DNA from: Bacteroidales bacterium
Lineage (GTDB): Bacteria > Bacteroidota > Bacteroidia > Bacteroidales > Muribaculaceae
Length of the DNA stretch: 28,697 nt
Assembly (NCBI GenBank): GCA_900768685.1
Contig: CAAGDX010000023.1
Span: forward strand, 1-28,697
Direction of reading: 5' to 3'
The notes under the pieces were generated by a model, which was given only the letters and a program-made list of their open reading frames with translations, was not told the origin of the DNA and did no database searches. A program made the translations under genes and the position numbers. This document shows, piece after piece, positions 16,137-24,389 of the stretch. Numbering within the stretch: the stretch's first letter is position 1; every line of letters begins with the position of its first letter.

Positions 16137-16373
16137 ATTCTCTCATAAAGCACAACTTTTCCCCCAACCAATTCTCAAAAGTGCCACAATTTCCCATACC
16201 ATTTTCACAAAACACCATCAAATCTTAGAGCATTTTTCTCAAAAACGCCATCAAAAACTACTTACTTTTTCTCAAAGATAACCCTAAATCATCACTACTT
16301 TTTCTCATTTTTCCTTAAATTTCATCTCCCTTTTTCTCAAATTTCAATGAAAAATGTAGGAATTTTTCTCAAA
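16137..16373. repeat. Array of about eight degenerate, regularly spaced 32-33 bp units
   Basis: Units begin at 16137, 16169, 16201, 16233, 16266, 16299, 16331 and 16363. The last four carry TTTTTCTCA plus AA or TT; the 16233 unit is TTTTTCTCAAA; the first three are decayed versions (TTCTCTCA, ATTCTCAAAA, TTTTCACAAAA). Spacing is 32, 32, 32, 33, 33, 32, 32 bases, about three helical turns. The 21 bases between cores are mostly different, although units 2-4 share CATCAAA-like extensions. From 16137 to 16330 the plus strand has 7 G and 58 C by my count. The array fills most of the 423-base gap between two divergent genes and ends 26 bases before the -7 element of the ATPase gene. It is not a CRISPR: cores are 11 bases and spacers 21. 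Confidence 0.75.
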
Positions 16374-16399
16374 TTGTTTTATATTTCGCTGATAATTAG

Positions 16400-16407
16400 T
16401 AACTTTG
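16400..16407 (+). promoter_or_regulatory. -7 promoter element (TAACTTTG) for the ATPase gene
   Basis: TAACTTTG lies 16 bases before the ATG at 16424. A TTG at 16374-16376 is 23 bases upstream, slightly too far for an ideal -33 box, and falls in the last array unit. Confidence 0.6.
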
Positions 16408-16423
16408 CAAAAAACATACAATC

Positions 16424-17785
16424 ATGACATTTTTATATAGGAAATATTCAAAAAAATTAGAAGATTTTTTGGCTAACGAGCCGAATAAAATTTTGCTCGT
16501 TAATGGAGCAAGACAAATAGGAAAGTCTTTTATAATTCGTCATGTAGGTCAGCAAAAATTCAAGAATTTCATAGAAATAAACCTTAAAGCGGACAAAGAA
16601 GGCAATCAAGTATTTGCAGGAGTAAAATCTACGGAAGATTTTTATCTGCAAATTGGAGCAAGGTTTGGAAGCCGATTAGGCAATTTCAATGACACTCTGA
16701 TTTTTTTAGATGAGATACAAAGTTATCCCCACCTAATGACACTACTTAAGTTCTTAAACCAAGACAAGCAATACAGATACATTGCAAGCGGTTCCGAGCT
16801 GGGAGTTGCACTATCGCAAACGCCATCCGTTCCATTGGGGAGTGTTGCTATAGATGAAATGTATCCACTTGATTTTGAAGAATTTTTATTAGCTTCCGAT
16901 TGTAGTCAAAATGTTATTGACGAAATTAAAACAGCATACGATGAAAAAAGAGAGATTTCCGAATCTCTTCACAGCTTTATGCTGCGACAATTCAAGCTAT
17001 ACCTCCTTGTAGGCGGTATGCCTGAAGCGGTAAAAACTTTTATTGAAACCAGAAATATAGGTATTGTCAGGGACATACAGGAGTCCATATACAAACTATA
17101 CAAAATAGATGCATCGCAATACGACAACGAGAATAAACTTGAAATCCGTAAGGTCTATGACCTTATACCATCAAATATGGAAAACAAAAAGAAAAGAGTA
17201 GTAATAAGCAAAATAAGCGATGGTAAAAGGAATAAAACTTTTAATGAATACGCAGATGAATTTGAGTACCTTACGAACTCCGGTGTAGCATTAGGCGTCA
17301 ACGCTATAAGCAACCCCAAATTTCCGCTTTTAGAATCCGAACATAAAAACCTTATTAAACTATATTTGAATGACGTGGGACTACTCACATATATTCTTTA
17401 TGGCAATAACATAAACGCAGTGCTAAACAATGTGGAAAGTATAAATTTGGGTTCCGTTTATGAGTCTGTAGTTGCACAAGAACTTCATTCTCACGGTTTT
17501 TCACTAAAATATTACGATAATAAACAAAAAGGCGAAGTGGATTTTATCATAGATGACTATAAAAATCTCCGTGCTCTGCCAATAGAAGTAAAATCCGGAA
17601 AAGACTATATGACACACAGTGCGCTAAATACTTTTTTATCCACTCCGGACTATAATATTTCATCTGCTATAGTTCTTAACAACAGCCGCGAAATCACCCG
17701 AAAAGGAGGTATTACTTATATGCCTATATATTATGTTTTGGCTATAGAAATGTATAAAGGCGAAGACTTGATTATTCCTTTATAA
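16424..17785 (+). CDS. AAA_14/DUF4143-family ATPase with PD-(D/E)XK-like C-terminus
   Basis: A 453-residue cytoplasmic protein. The N-terminal AAA_14 domain has Walker A GARQIGKS (28-35), Walker B LIFLDE (92-97) and a sensor-like YIASGSELGVAL near 119. A DUF4143 region follows (KLYLNDVGLLTYIL is typical), ending in GEVDFIID...LPIEVKSG. There Asp373, Glu388 and Lys390 have the spacing of a PD-(D/E)XK nuclease core, as known for this family. The function of these ATPases is not established. The gene is visibly more AT-rich than its neighbours, is alone on its strand, and is bracketed by a repeat array and a long inverted repeat, which suggests acquisition. Confidence 0.88.
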   Translation: MTFLYRKYSKKLEDFLANEPNKILLVNGARQIGKSFIIRHVGQQKFKNFIEINLKADKEGNQVFAGVKSTEDFYLQIGARFGSRLGNFNDTLIFLDEIQSYPHLMTLLKFLNQDKQYRYIASGSELGVALSQTPSVPLGSVAIDEMYPLDFEEFLLASDCSQNVIDEIKTAYDEKREISESLHSFMLRQFKLYLLVGGMPEAVKTFIETRNIGIVRDIQESIYKLYKIDASQYDNENKLEIRKVYDLIPSNMENKKKRVVISKISDGKRNKTFNEYADEFEYLTNSGVALGVNAISNPKFPLLESEHKNLIKLYLNDVGLLTYILYGNNINAVLNNVESINLGSVYESVVAQELHSHGFSLKYYDNKQKGEVDFIIDDYKNLRALPIEVKSGKDYMTHSALNTFLSTPDYNISSAIVLNNSREITRKGGITYMPIYYVLAIEMYKGEDLIIPL

Positions 17786-17795
17786 GAACTTGTTT

Positions 17796-17847
17796 ATCAA
17801 ACGAAATCAGACCTCCCTGCAACCCGGAAGGTCTGATTTCGTTTGAT
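17796..17847. terminator. 18-bp perfect inverted repeat, probable bidirectional terminator
   Basis: Arms at 17796-17813 and 17830-17847 are exact reverse complements (ATCAAACGAAATCAGACC / GGTCTGATTTCGTTTGAT), with a further TCC/GGA pairing in the loop. It lies between the stops of two convergent genes (17785 and 17870). The flanks lack a long T-run. A smaller CCGA/TCGG hairpin at 17849-17865 is followed by TTTATTATTT. Confidence 0.65.
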
Positions 17848-17869
17848 ACCGACGCTTTCGCTCGGTTTA

Positions 17870-20800
17870 TTATTTCACTATTACTTTTTTGCCGTTTACG
17901 ATATATATGCCGGAAGTGAGAGGAACAAACTTAGTGCCTTCAACTTCTATGCGGTTCAGGCGGATACCTTGCAGATTAAAGATTGCGAACGGCTGTTTGA
18001 AACTGCTTTCAATCATAATTCCGCCGGCAGTGCCATAAACCGAGAATGACCCGTCTTGTTCCAATTCTTCTACATCTACAGTACCTTCATTACCATTGAA
18101 TACAGCCAGATTGCGGATTTGAATTTCCTGACTTACTTTATCGCCGATGTCAATGCGGAGAACATCACCTGAAAATCCCCAGCCATATTGCTCACGAACG
18201 TCTGCAAAATCCACAATCACTTTCTTCCACTCGCTTGAAGACGGCATCACACCCGGGAATTTCTTTGAACGAGCTGTTGATTCCGGACTGAGGAAGAAAA
18301 GTTCCAGTGGTTCAACGTCGGCTGTTGAAGTGTATTCGAAATAGAGTTTTGTTGCATCTGCGTTGAGGTTCTTAGTCAGTGGATTAGTGCGGAAGAACGG
18401 GTCTGAACCGATAGTGTTCATAAACCAAGCGTTGTAAGACATATCCGCTCCGGCAAGGAGTTCCACCGGTGTTTGTTCATCTCTTGCATCACGGCTTATT
18501 GAAAGGTGGTTTGCTCCCACATAGTCAACAGTAAGGAATTCCGTAGAAGTGAATTCGCCCTTATTGATGCCGATATTACGAATTTTGAGTGTCACACCGG
18601 AAGCAGTACCCGGGTCAAGGCGAATATAGTCACCTTCAAATCCCCAACCATGAGTTTTGCGGAACTGAGAAATATCTACAGTCACTTTCTTCCAAGTGCT
18701 TGTTGCAGCAAGGTTGCCAAAACTTATGCTTCGTGCTTCTGCTGCGTAATCCACGAAATATGCTTTGAAGTCAGATATATTTGCAGAAGACTGATATTCA
18801 AACATAAGGGTGTTTACATCTTCGTCAAGAGTGGATTTCAGTTTGGAAGTATAGAAGAATGGGTCGCCTCCTGTGGAAGTAACAATTGTTGCAACGCCTG
18901 TAGCGGCATCGTTAGTTACAGTACACTGATTTGCTCCGTCATCGGTAGCAGACATTTTGTCATAAGCCATGCAAAGTCCGCTTGTCATACACAAATGGCG
19001 GATTTTTATTGTCACACCTGAATTTGAACCGAAATCAATACGCAGATTAGTCCCTGCAGCACCCCAACCATACTGTTTTCGGAGCGGAGTGATATCTATT
19101 GTAGCACGTTTCCACTCTGTAGAAGCAGCCAGCGGAGATTTCAAACTACGGTCTTCATAGAAAAGTCCGCCTGTAGAAATAAACACTTGAAAATCAAAGT
19201 CTTTTGTTGCTTGATACTCGAAAGTGAGAATATTTGAGTTATCGGATAGGTCAACGGACTTAGGCTGTGTTTGCATATTCGGGTCACCATTTGTAGTTTC
19301 AATGGTGTAATACTGATAGTTGCCATCGTAAGAGCAGTTAAGACCGGATTTTGAGTCTTGCTTAAACTCAAGTCGATAACTGCTGTCACCTGTAGCTGAA
19401 ACGCTTTTGTGAATTTGTTCCCAGTTGCTAATACCTATAACAGATAGATATTGGTTGAAAACAGCATCTTCATTTGAAGTACCTGCAGCTTGCCAAACGT
19501 ACCAAGCCGGTTTTTTATTTCCGTTTTCATACCTCAAACCTAATTTAAGTCCACCTTCAGCAGAGTCGTCACGCCAGTTGTGCCACAAAGCGGCATCAAC
19601 ACCGGCATTTCTCATAATCTTTTTCCATGCCCAAGCAGCACCTGCAGCTTGAATGTTAAGGTAATAAGAACTATTATCCATAGCATTTACTCCATTCTCT
19701 GAGAAGAAAAGAATACGTTTTTCCAACCCTTTATAGTAATGTTCGCGGCGGAGCATCCAGTCTGAAATAACCTCAATATTCTTGAAAGTGCTGAATCCGG
19801 AACCTTCAGAGTATGTAGCTTCCGTGTCCGCACTCCAGAACGCAGGCTTGTAAAAGTCTTGCGGATAAACGTGAGCGGCAACACCCCAGCGATAATCACC
19901 TTCTTTTGCACTATATACGAGCAAATTGTCCAGCATATTCTTTGCAGCGAATCCTGCATCACCCGTATCTGAGTGGCGAGTATTCCAACTTGAGGTAAAG
20001 GAGCCGAGGACGTAAGCATTCGGGTCGTATTGGCGAACGATGTTGGAGACAATACGCATAGACTTTTCGTATGTATCCACATATCTCATTTGCGGCTGTG
20101 TGCCCATATTTGTCCACACCAGGTTTTGGTCCACTTCGTTGTGCATAATCCAGTGGTGGATACGTCCGTTACCTTTTTGTGAGTAACGACTTGCAAGAAA
20201 ATCGACTGTGGCTGCATAAGCCTCCGTGCCATAGATGTTTGTCACATCAGGCATAGAGAAAATGCCTTTGCTGGTGTATTCCGGGTGACTGAGTGCTGAG
20301 GCATACTCCTGCTCACCGCCATTTGGGTGAACAAGAAGAATTGCAGCAACCACAACTCCTCTATCCTCGCATTTTTTCAGTACGTCATCCATACTTGCAA
20401 GCGTTGCGCCGTTTATATAGTATGTTTTTCCGCCATACACGTGCTTCACATCAGATTCCGAACCGGTACAGCCTATTACAGTATTAAGCATGATATTATA
20501 GGTGACCCAACTGAGTCCAAGTTCATCAAGTTCAGACATATAATCGCTGTTTGGCATGCCAAGTCCTTTCTTTGTTTTGAGCACACCGGGTTCCGCATGG
20601 CGGATTGCATAAACTTCGTCTGCATAGTGTGCATGGGAAAGCGGCTTTGCATCACTGCTTATGATAGCCCACTTACTGAGCAGGCGGTCGTATTGATATC
20701 CTGCTATATTTGAATACCTATCCACAGTCACTTCAAAATCGCCTGACGGAAGAGTACCAAGGTCCTCATAGTCTGTCATTTCAAAGGTATTTCCGTAAGC

Positions 20801-21424
20801 GGTAACACCGGCAAGGCGGCTGTTTGGTGCAGTGGTAGTACCCTGAATAATCACCTTGTCCTGAGTCACTTCCACATTTGTTACTTTTGCTGCATAGTCT
20901 GCTGCGAGGTAACTTTCAATAGCATGAGCTTGGCTATTCTTTGTTGCATCGCTCACTGCCACATGTCCGAAGATACCAAGGTTTTTAATTCTTATAGTAA
21001 CACCACTCTTATTACCAAAATCCATACGAAGTTTGCTGCCGGAACCGCCCCAACTATGTTGGCTGCGATAAGTGGCAAGATTTATGGAAACGAATTTCCA
21101 TTCAGAAGTTTTGGGCATAACTCCCGTAAATTTAGCGGAACGCGATTCTGCTTCAGGGTCACGGAAAAAGAGTTGCAATTCATTGACATCGTCTGAAGCT
21201 TGATAGTAAAACTCAAGGCGTACATCTTTAAAGTGCATATCTCCTGTTGCAAGAGTTGTGATATGCGGGTCTATACCCGTAGTTACAATCTCCGCATATT
21301 CGGAATTTGAGCCATACGTCATGTCCACTTTTGTGGAAGAGTCAAACGTAAGCCATGTGTTTGCAGACGAGAGCATAGGTACTGCAGTCGCTGCAACCAG
21401 CAAAAAAGATTTAAATGGGTTCAT
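17870..21424 (-). CDS. Secreted DUF5722 putative glycoside hydrolase with four beta-sandwich repeats
   Basis: A 1184-residue protein. A signal peptide (1-21) is followed by a beta-sandwich (about 22-155), then a TIM-barrel-like DUF5722 domain (about 185-660). The barrel has Glu near 429 in IMHNEVDQ and Glu near 577 in FFSENGVN, placed like the acid/base and nucleophile of clan GH-A. Three more copies of the sandwich follow (about 690-830, 835-965, 970-1125), all sharing SEWK/STWK-x2-x-VDI, a (Y/H)GWG box, LR(I/L)D and an IRNL-like end. The last 50 residues (IFNLQGIRLNRI...LTSGIYIVNGKKVIV) resemble a type IX secretion sorting tail. The substrate is unknown; carbohydrate binding by the repeats is inference. 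Confidence 0.8.
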   Translation of the reverse strand: MNPFKSFLLVAATAVPMLSSANTWLTFDSSTKVDMTYGSNSEYAEIVTTGIDPHITTLATGDMHFKDVRLEFYYQASDDVNELQLFFRDPEAESRSAKFTGVMPKTSEWKFVSINLATYRSQHSWGGSGSKLRMDFGNKSGVTIRIKNLGIFGHVAVSDATKNSQAHAIESYLAADYAAKVTNVEVTQDKVIIQGTTTAPNSRLAGVTAYGNTFEMTDYEDLGTLPSGDFEVTVDRYSNIAGYQYDRLLSKWAIISSDAKPLSHAHYADEVYAIRHAEPGVLKTKKGLGMPNSDYMSELDELGLSWVTYNIMLNTVIGCTGSESDVKHVYGGKTYYINGATLASMDDVLKKCEDRGVVVAAILLVHPNGGEQEYASALSHPEYTSKGIFSMPDVTNIYGTEAYAATVDFLASRYSQKGNGRIHHWIMHNEVDQNLVWTNMGTQPQMRYVDTYEKSMRIVSNIVRQYDPNAYVLGSFTSSWNTRHSDTGDAGFAAKNMLDNLLVYSAKEGDYRWGVAAHVYPQDFYKPAFWSADTEATYSEGSGFSTFKNIEVISDWMLRREHYYKGLEKRILFFSENGVNAMDNSSYYLNIQAAGAAWAWKKIMRNAGVDAALWHNWRDDSAEGGLKLGLRYENGNKKPAWYVWQAAGTSNEDAVFNQYLSVIGISNWEQIHKSVSATGDSSYRLEFKQDSKSGLNCSYDGNYQYYTIETTNGDPNMQTQPKSVDLSDNSNILTFEYQATKDFDFQVFISTGGLFYEDRSLKSPLAASTEWKRATIDITPLRKQYGWGAAGTNLRIDFGSNSGVTIKIRHLCMTSGLCMAYDKMSATDDGANQCTVTNDAATGVATIVTSTGGDPFFYTSKLKSTLDEDVNTLMFEYQSSANISDFKAYFVDYAAEARSISFGNLAATSTWKKVTVDISQFRKTHGWGFEGDYIRLDPGTASGVTLKIRNIGINKGEFTSTEFLTVDYVGANHLSISRDARDEQTPVELLAGADMSYNAWFMNTIGSDPFFRTNPLTKNLNADATKLYFEYTSTADVEPLELFFLSPESTARSKKFPGVMPSSSEWKKVIVDFADVREQYGWGFSGDVLRIDIGDKVSQEIQIRNLAVFNGNEGTVDVEELEQDGSFSVYGTAGGIMIESSFKQPFAIFNLQGIRLNRIEVEGTKFVPLTSGIYIVNGKKVIVK

Positions 21425-21470
21425 TTGAATTAGTATTTATGTATATTATTTTTCAGGTAAAAAATCTTGG

Positions 21471-21478
21471 CAAATTTA
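21471..21478 (-). promoter_or_regulatory. -7 promoter element (TAAATTTG) for the DUF5722 gene
   Basis: The reverse strand reads TAAATTTG 46 bases before the ATG at 21424; TTTA at 21499-21502 approximates a -33 box at 20-base spacing. Confidence 0.5.
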
Positions 21479-21551
21479 CACATAATTTTACAAATTCCTA
21501 AATTTTACTAACAAATATAACATATTAACAAATTTTTGGTCATATTTTGCT

Positions 21552-21559
21552 TATCTTTG
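21552..21559 (+). promoter_or_regulatory. -7 promoter element (TATCTTTG) for the exonuclease III gene
   Basis: TATCTTTG lies 25 bases before the ATG at 21585, divergent from the motif at 21471-21478. Confidence 0.6.
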
Positions 21560-21584
21560 CAGAAAATAAAAAACTAACATCAAT

Positions 21585-22340
21585 ATGAAATTTATATCAT
21601 GGAACGTCAACGGGCTTCGTGCTTGTGTAACAAAAGGATTTGAAGAAATATTCAAGAACCTTGATGCCGACTTTTTCTGTCTGCAAGAGACTAAAATGCA
21701 ACACGGACAGCTTGATTTGCAATTTGACGGCTACGAATCATACTGGAATTACGCTGAAAAGAAGGGCTATTCCGGCACAGCCATATACACCAAGCACAAA
21801 CCGCTCTCCGTCTCATACGGCATTGGCATAGAAGAGCACGACACGGAAGGACGAGTAATTACACTGGAATATGAGAATTTCTATATGGTTACCGTCTATA
21901 CTCCAAATGCTCAGGACGAACTCAAACGACTTGACTACCGTATGGAGTGGGAAGATGCCTTCCGTGATTATCTCGTAAATTTAGATAAGAAAAAACCGGT
22001 GGTGGTATGCGGCGATATGAACGTGGCACACAAGGAAATAGACCTTAAAAATCCCAAAACTAACCGCCGAAATCCTGGTTTTACAGATGAAGAACGCGGC
22101 AAATTCACGGCTCTGCTTGAATCCGGCTTTACTGATACATTCCGCCACTTTTTCCCTGATGCCGAGGGTATTTATTCTTGGTGGAGCTATCGTTTCCAGG
22201 CTCGTAGCAAAAACATAGGGTGGCGTATTGACTATTTTCTGTCTTCCTCAAGACTGGACGGCAAACTCGTAAGTGCTACAATCCACACGGACATCCTCGG
22301 TTCCGACCACTGTCCTGTGGAAGTGGTAATTGACCTGTAA
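21585..22340 (+). CDS. xth: Exodeoxyribonuclease III / AP endonuclease
   Basis: A 251-residue base-excision-repair enzyme that cuts 5' of abasic sites and removes 3' blocks. The start MKFISWNVNGLRA is standard. Active-site motifs are in order: LQETKMQ with the metal Glu, VYTPNA, CGDMNVAHKEIDL with catalytic Asp and Asn, NPGFTDEER, YSWWSYR and the terminal LGSDHCPVEV with catalytic His. Length and motifs match the ExoA/XthA family. It is monocistronic, with its own promoter, and ends 11 bases from the convergent comF-like gene. Confidence 0.96.
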   Translation: MKFISWNVNGLRACVTKGFEEIFKNLDADFFCLQETKMQHGQLDLQFDGYESYWNYAEKKGYSGTAIYTKHKPLSVSYGIGIEEHDTEGRVITLEYENFYMVTVYTPNAQDELKRLDYRMEWEDAFRDYLVNLDKKKPVVVCGDMNVAHKEIDLKNPKTNRRNPGFTDEERGKFTALLESGFTDTFRHFFPDAEGIYSWWSYRFQARSKNIGWRIDYFLSSSRLDGKLVSATIHTDILGSDHCPVEVVIDL

Positions 22341-22351
22341 TCAGACTATTA

Positions 22352-23086
22352 TTACGCAAGCCTTGTTGTGGCAAGTGACAAGACACTGATTTTGCACATC
22401 GGTGCCACCGCATCTATAGCCTCGCAGCAGTGAATCACCGTAGCACCGGTTGTGATAACGTCATCTATCACAAGCACATGTTTTCCATCTAATTCCTCCG
22501 GATGTGCCACTTCAAAAATGCCTTCCGCATTCAGCCATCTGCCGTAAGAATCTTTGCGAGTTTGCGTGGAGTGCGACTTTTGTGCCACAAGGTTGCTGCA
22601 AATAGGAATACCTGTAACCCGGCTTATGCCTTCCGCAATTATTCTACTCTGATTATAGCCTCGGCGAATCTCCTTCCACCAGTGCATAGGCACGGGAAGG
22701 AGCAAGTCTATATCGTCAAAAAAACCGCTTGACTTGATTTCCTCCGCAAACATTGCCGCCAACTCTTCGCCTATCTGCTTCTGATGATTGTACTTGAGTT
22801 TATGAATCAGTTTGGAATACGGGTCTTCACGAACGTAAAAATACATTGACGCCGCCTTATAAATCCGTGCATGGCAAACAAGTCGGTTCAGCAAATCATT
22901 ATCCGCGGAGAGATGAAAATTTGTGCGACTCATTTTCATGTTGCAGTGACTGCAAAGCACCTTTTCTCCCTCCACAAGGCTCTTGCCGCAAATTTCGCAT
23001 ACTTCCGGGAAAAACATTCCGGCAAGCGAAGACAGCCACTCCTTAATTGCCGTTTTCACTATCTGCAAGCACTTGTTTAAGAGCAT
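22352..23086 (-). CDS. comF: ComF family phosphoribosyltransferase-like protein
   Basis: A 244-residue protein. An N-terminal zinc ribbon has CEIC (33-36) and CSHC, and the C-terminal PRTase domain carries the PRPP loop VLVIDDVITTGAT. PVPMHWWKEIRRGYNQS is the ComF signature. ComF proteins are linked to DNA uptake and repair after transformation; the role in Bacteroidota is unproven. The ATG at 23084-23086 overlaps the end of recX by 44 bases. A later ATG at Met24 would remove the hydrophobic stretch usual before the first cysteines, so the longer form is kept with some doubt. Confidence 0.9.
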   Translation of the reverse strand: MLLNKCLQIVKTAIKEWLSSLAGMFFPEVCEICGKSLVEGEKVLCSHCNMKMSRTNFHLSADNDLLNRLVCHARIYKAASMYFYVREDPYSKLIHKLKYNHQKQIGEELAAMFAEEIKSSGFFDDIDLLLPVPMHWWKEIRRGYNQSRIIAEGISRVTGIPICSNLVAQKSHSTQTRKDSYGRWLNAEGIFEVAHPEELDGKHVLVIDDVITTGATVIHCCEAIDAVAPMCKISVLSLATTRLA

Positions 23087-23531
23087 TTACCGCCAAGTCA
23101 GTTTCAAAACCGCGGGCTACGGCAGCACGGAAAAGTTTCTGCTGCAATTCTCGTGGTGTTTCAGCCTTTATAGTGCGAAGTTTTGTTTCTAAAAAATGTA
23201 CTAAAACAGACTTATATTCCTCTGCATCAATACATTTCAAAGCCTCATCAATAATAGGTTTTTTAACCCGTTTTTCATACAACCCATTGACAATTTTACG
23301 TTTGCCCCATCCGCAAAACCTGTATTTATCGCGAATATACGACTCCGCAAAACGAGTATCATCAAGAAACTTGTTTTTGATAAGATGAAAGAGTATTACG
23401 ATAGAATCTTCTTTTCCAATACCCCACTGTTTGAGTTTGGTTTGAATCTCAAAAACGGCATATTCTGTTTTCGCACACAGTTTTTCAGCTTTTTCCAATG
23501 CCTGTTGCGGTGTTAGAGGTTGTTTTGTCAT
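23043..23531 (-). CDS. recX: Regulatory protein RecX
   Basis: A 162-residue helical protein that limits RecA filament extension. The ATG at 23529-23531 overlaps the prmC stop as ATGA, which argues for translational coupling and against the longer in-frame start inside prmC. Three-helix RecX repeats are visible: ALEKAEKLCAKTEYAVFEIQ, then FLDDTRFAESYIRDKYRFCGWGKRKI with the family pattern LDDxRFAxxYIRxK, and a C-terminal repeat with AVARGFETDLAVNAL. Length is normal. It sits in the prmC-recX-comF run. Confidence 0.92.
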   Translation of the reverse strand: MTKQPLTPQQALEKAEKLCAKTEYAVFEIQTKLKQWGIGKEDSIVILFHLIKNKFLDDTRFAESYIRDKYRFCGWGKRKIVNGLYEKRVKKPIIDEALKCIDAEEYKSVLVHFLETKLRTIKAETPRELQQKLFRAAVARGFETDLAVNALKQVLADSENGN

Positions 23532-24382
23532 GGGCGTATAGCTTTTAAGAATCGGATTTTCCCGAACATATCTCGGATGAGGGTCACATTCCCCCACCCT
23601 GCTTTTTCCACAGTTACTTTCAGTTCTTCTGCAAACAGCGGATTTATTTCAAAGTACAATCTGCCGCCTGTTTTACTATTTTTAATTCCGTAATCAGCAA
23701 TTGCAGTATAGTATTCCAGAGGATTTGAATCCGGCACAAAAAGTGCGGTATGCGGCTCATAATCAAGTACATTCCGTTCCATAGTTTTTGCTTCGGACAT
23801 GGCAATATATGGAGGATTGCTCACAATTATGTCAAATTTTTCATTTGCATCCGGATATGCAAAGAAGTCCGCACAAACAAAATCCACATTTGCTCTGAGT
23901 TTTGCAGCATTTTTGCGAGCCACCTCAATTGCTCCGGCGGAAATGTCAATACCCGTAACATGTGGAAATTTCAAATTTCGGGCAAGAGAAAGGGCTATGC
24001 AACCGGAACCTGTGCCTATATCCAACACATTGAGGTCTTTCTCATCGCCGTTTTCCTCCACAATTATATCCACAAGTTGTGCCGTTTCTTGCCGCGGGAT
24101 AAGGGTGTCGCGAGTAACGTCAAAGACCATACCGTAAAAATGTGCCGTGCCAAAAATGTATTGAATCGGCTCATCGTCTTCCACTATTCGCTTGAGCACA
24201 TTTTCCGCCTTTTCCACAATAAAGTCCGACACCTCGTTGTCGCCTTTTACGAGGATATCGGTCATATTCCACCCTTTCAGGTTCTCAAAAATTATGAGAG
24301 CCATTTCTTTTGCCTCGCCTGCACCTACTTTTGGCACAAGTGTGGCGGTGATTTTGTGGTAAAGTGCTTTTACGGTGTTCAT
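23528..24382 (-). CDS. prmC: Peptide chain release factor N5-glutamine methyltransferase
   Basis: A 284-residue SAM-dependent methyltransferase (HemK/PrmC) that methylates the GGQ glutamine of release factors. The ATG at 24380-24382 is preferred over a TTG two codons upstream. The N-terminal helical domain is about 1-85, with PIQYIFGTAHFYG and RDTLIPRQETAQLVD typical. The SAM motif is VLDIGTGSGCIALSLA, and the substrate-binding NPPY is in IVSNPPYIAMSEAK. Length is normal. A stable hairpin occupies its leader. recX follows with an ATGA overlap. Confidence 0.96.
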   Translation of the reverse strand: MNTVKALYHKITATLVPKVGAGEAKEMALIIFENLKGWNMTDILVKGDNEVSDFIVEKAENVLKRIVEDDEPIQYIFGTAHFYGMVFDVTRDTLIPRQETAQLVDIIVEENGDEKDLNVLDIGTGSGCIALSLARNLKFPHVTGIDISAGAIEVARKNAAKLRANVDFVCADFFAYPDANEKFDIIVSNPPYIAMSEAKTMERNVLDYEPHTALFVPDSNPLEYYTAIADYGIKNSKTGGRLYFEINPLFAEELKVTVEKAGWGNVTLIRDMFGKIRFLKAIRP

Positions 24383-24389
24383 AAACAAA

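Noticed and set aside
16137..16373. CRISPR array
   Set aside because: The repeated core is about 11 bases and degenerate, spacers are 21 bases with partial similarity to one another, and no cas gene is in the window.
23531..23597. Longer start of recX inside prmC
   Set aside because: The extra residues are the prmC reading frame shifted, with no conservation expected; the ATGA overlap at 23528-23531 is the better start.
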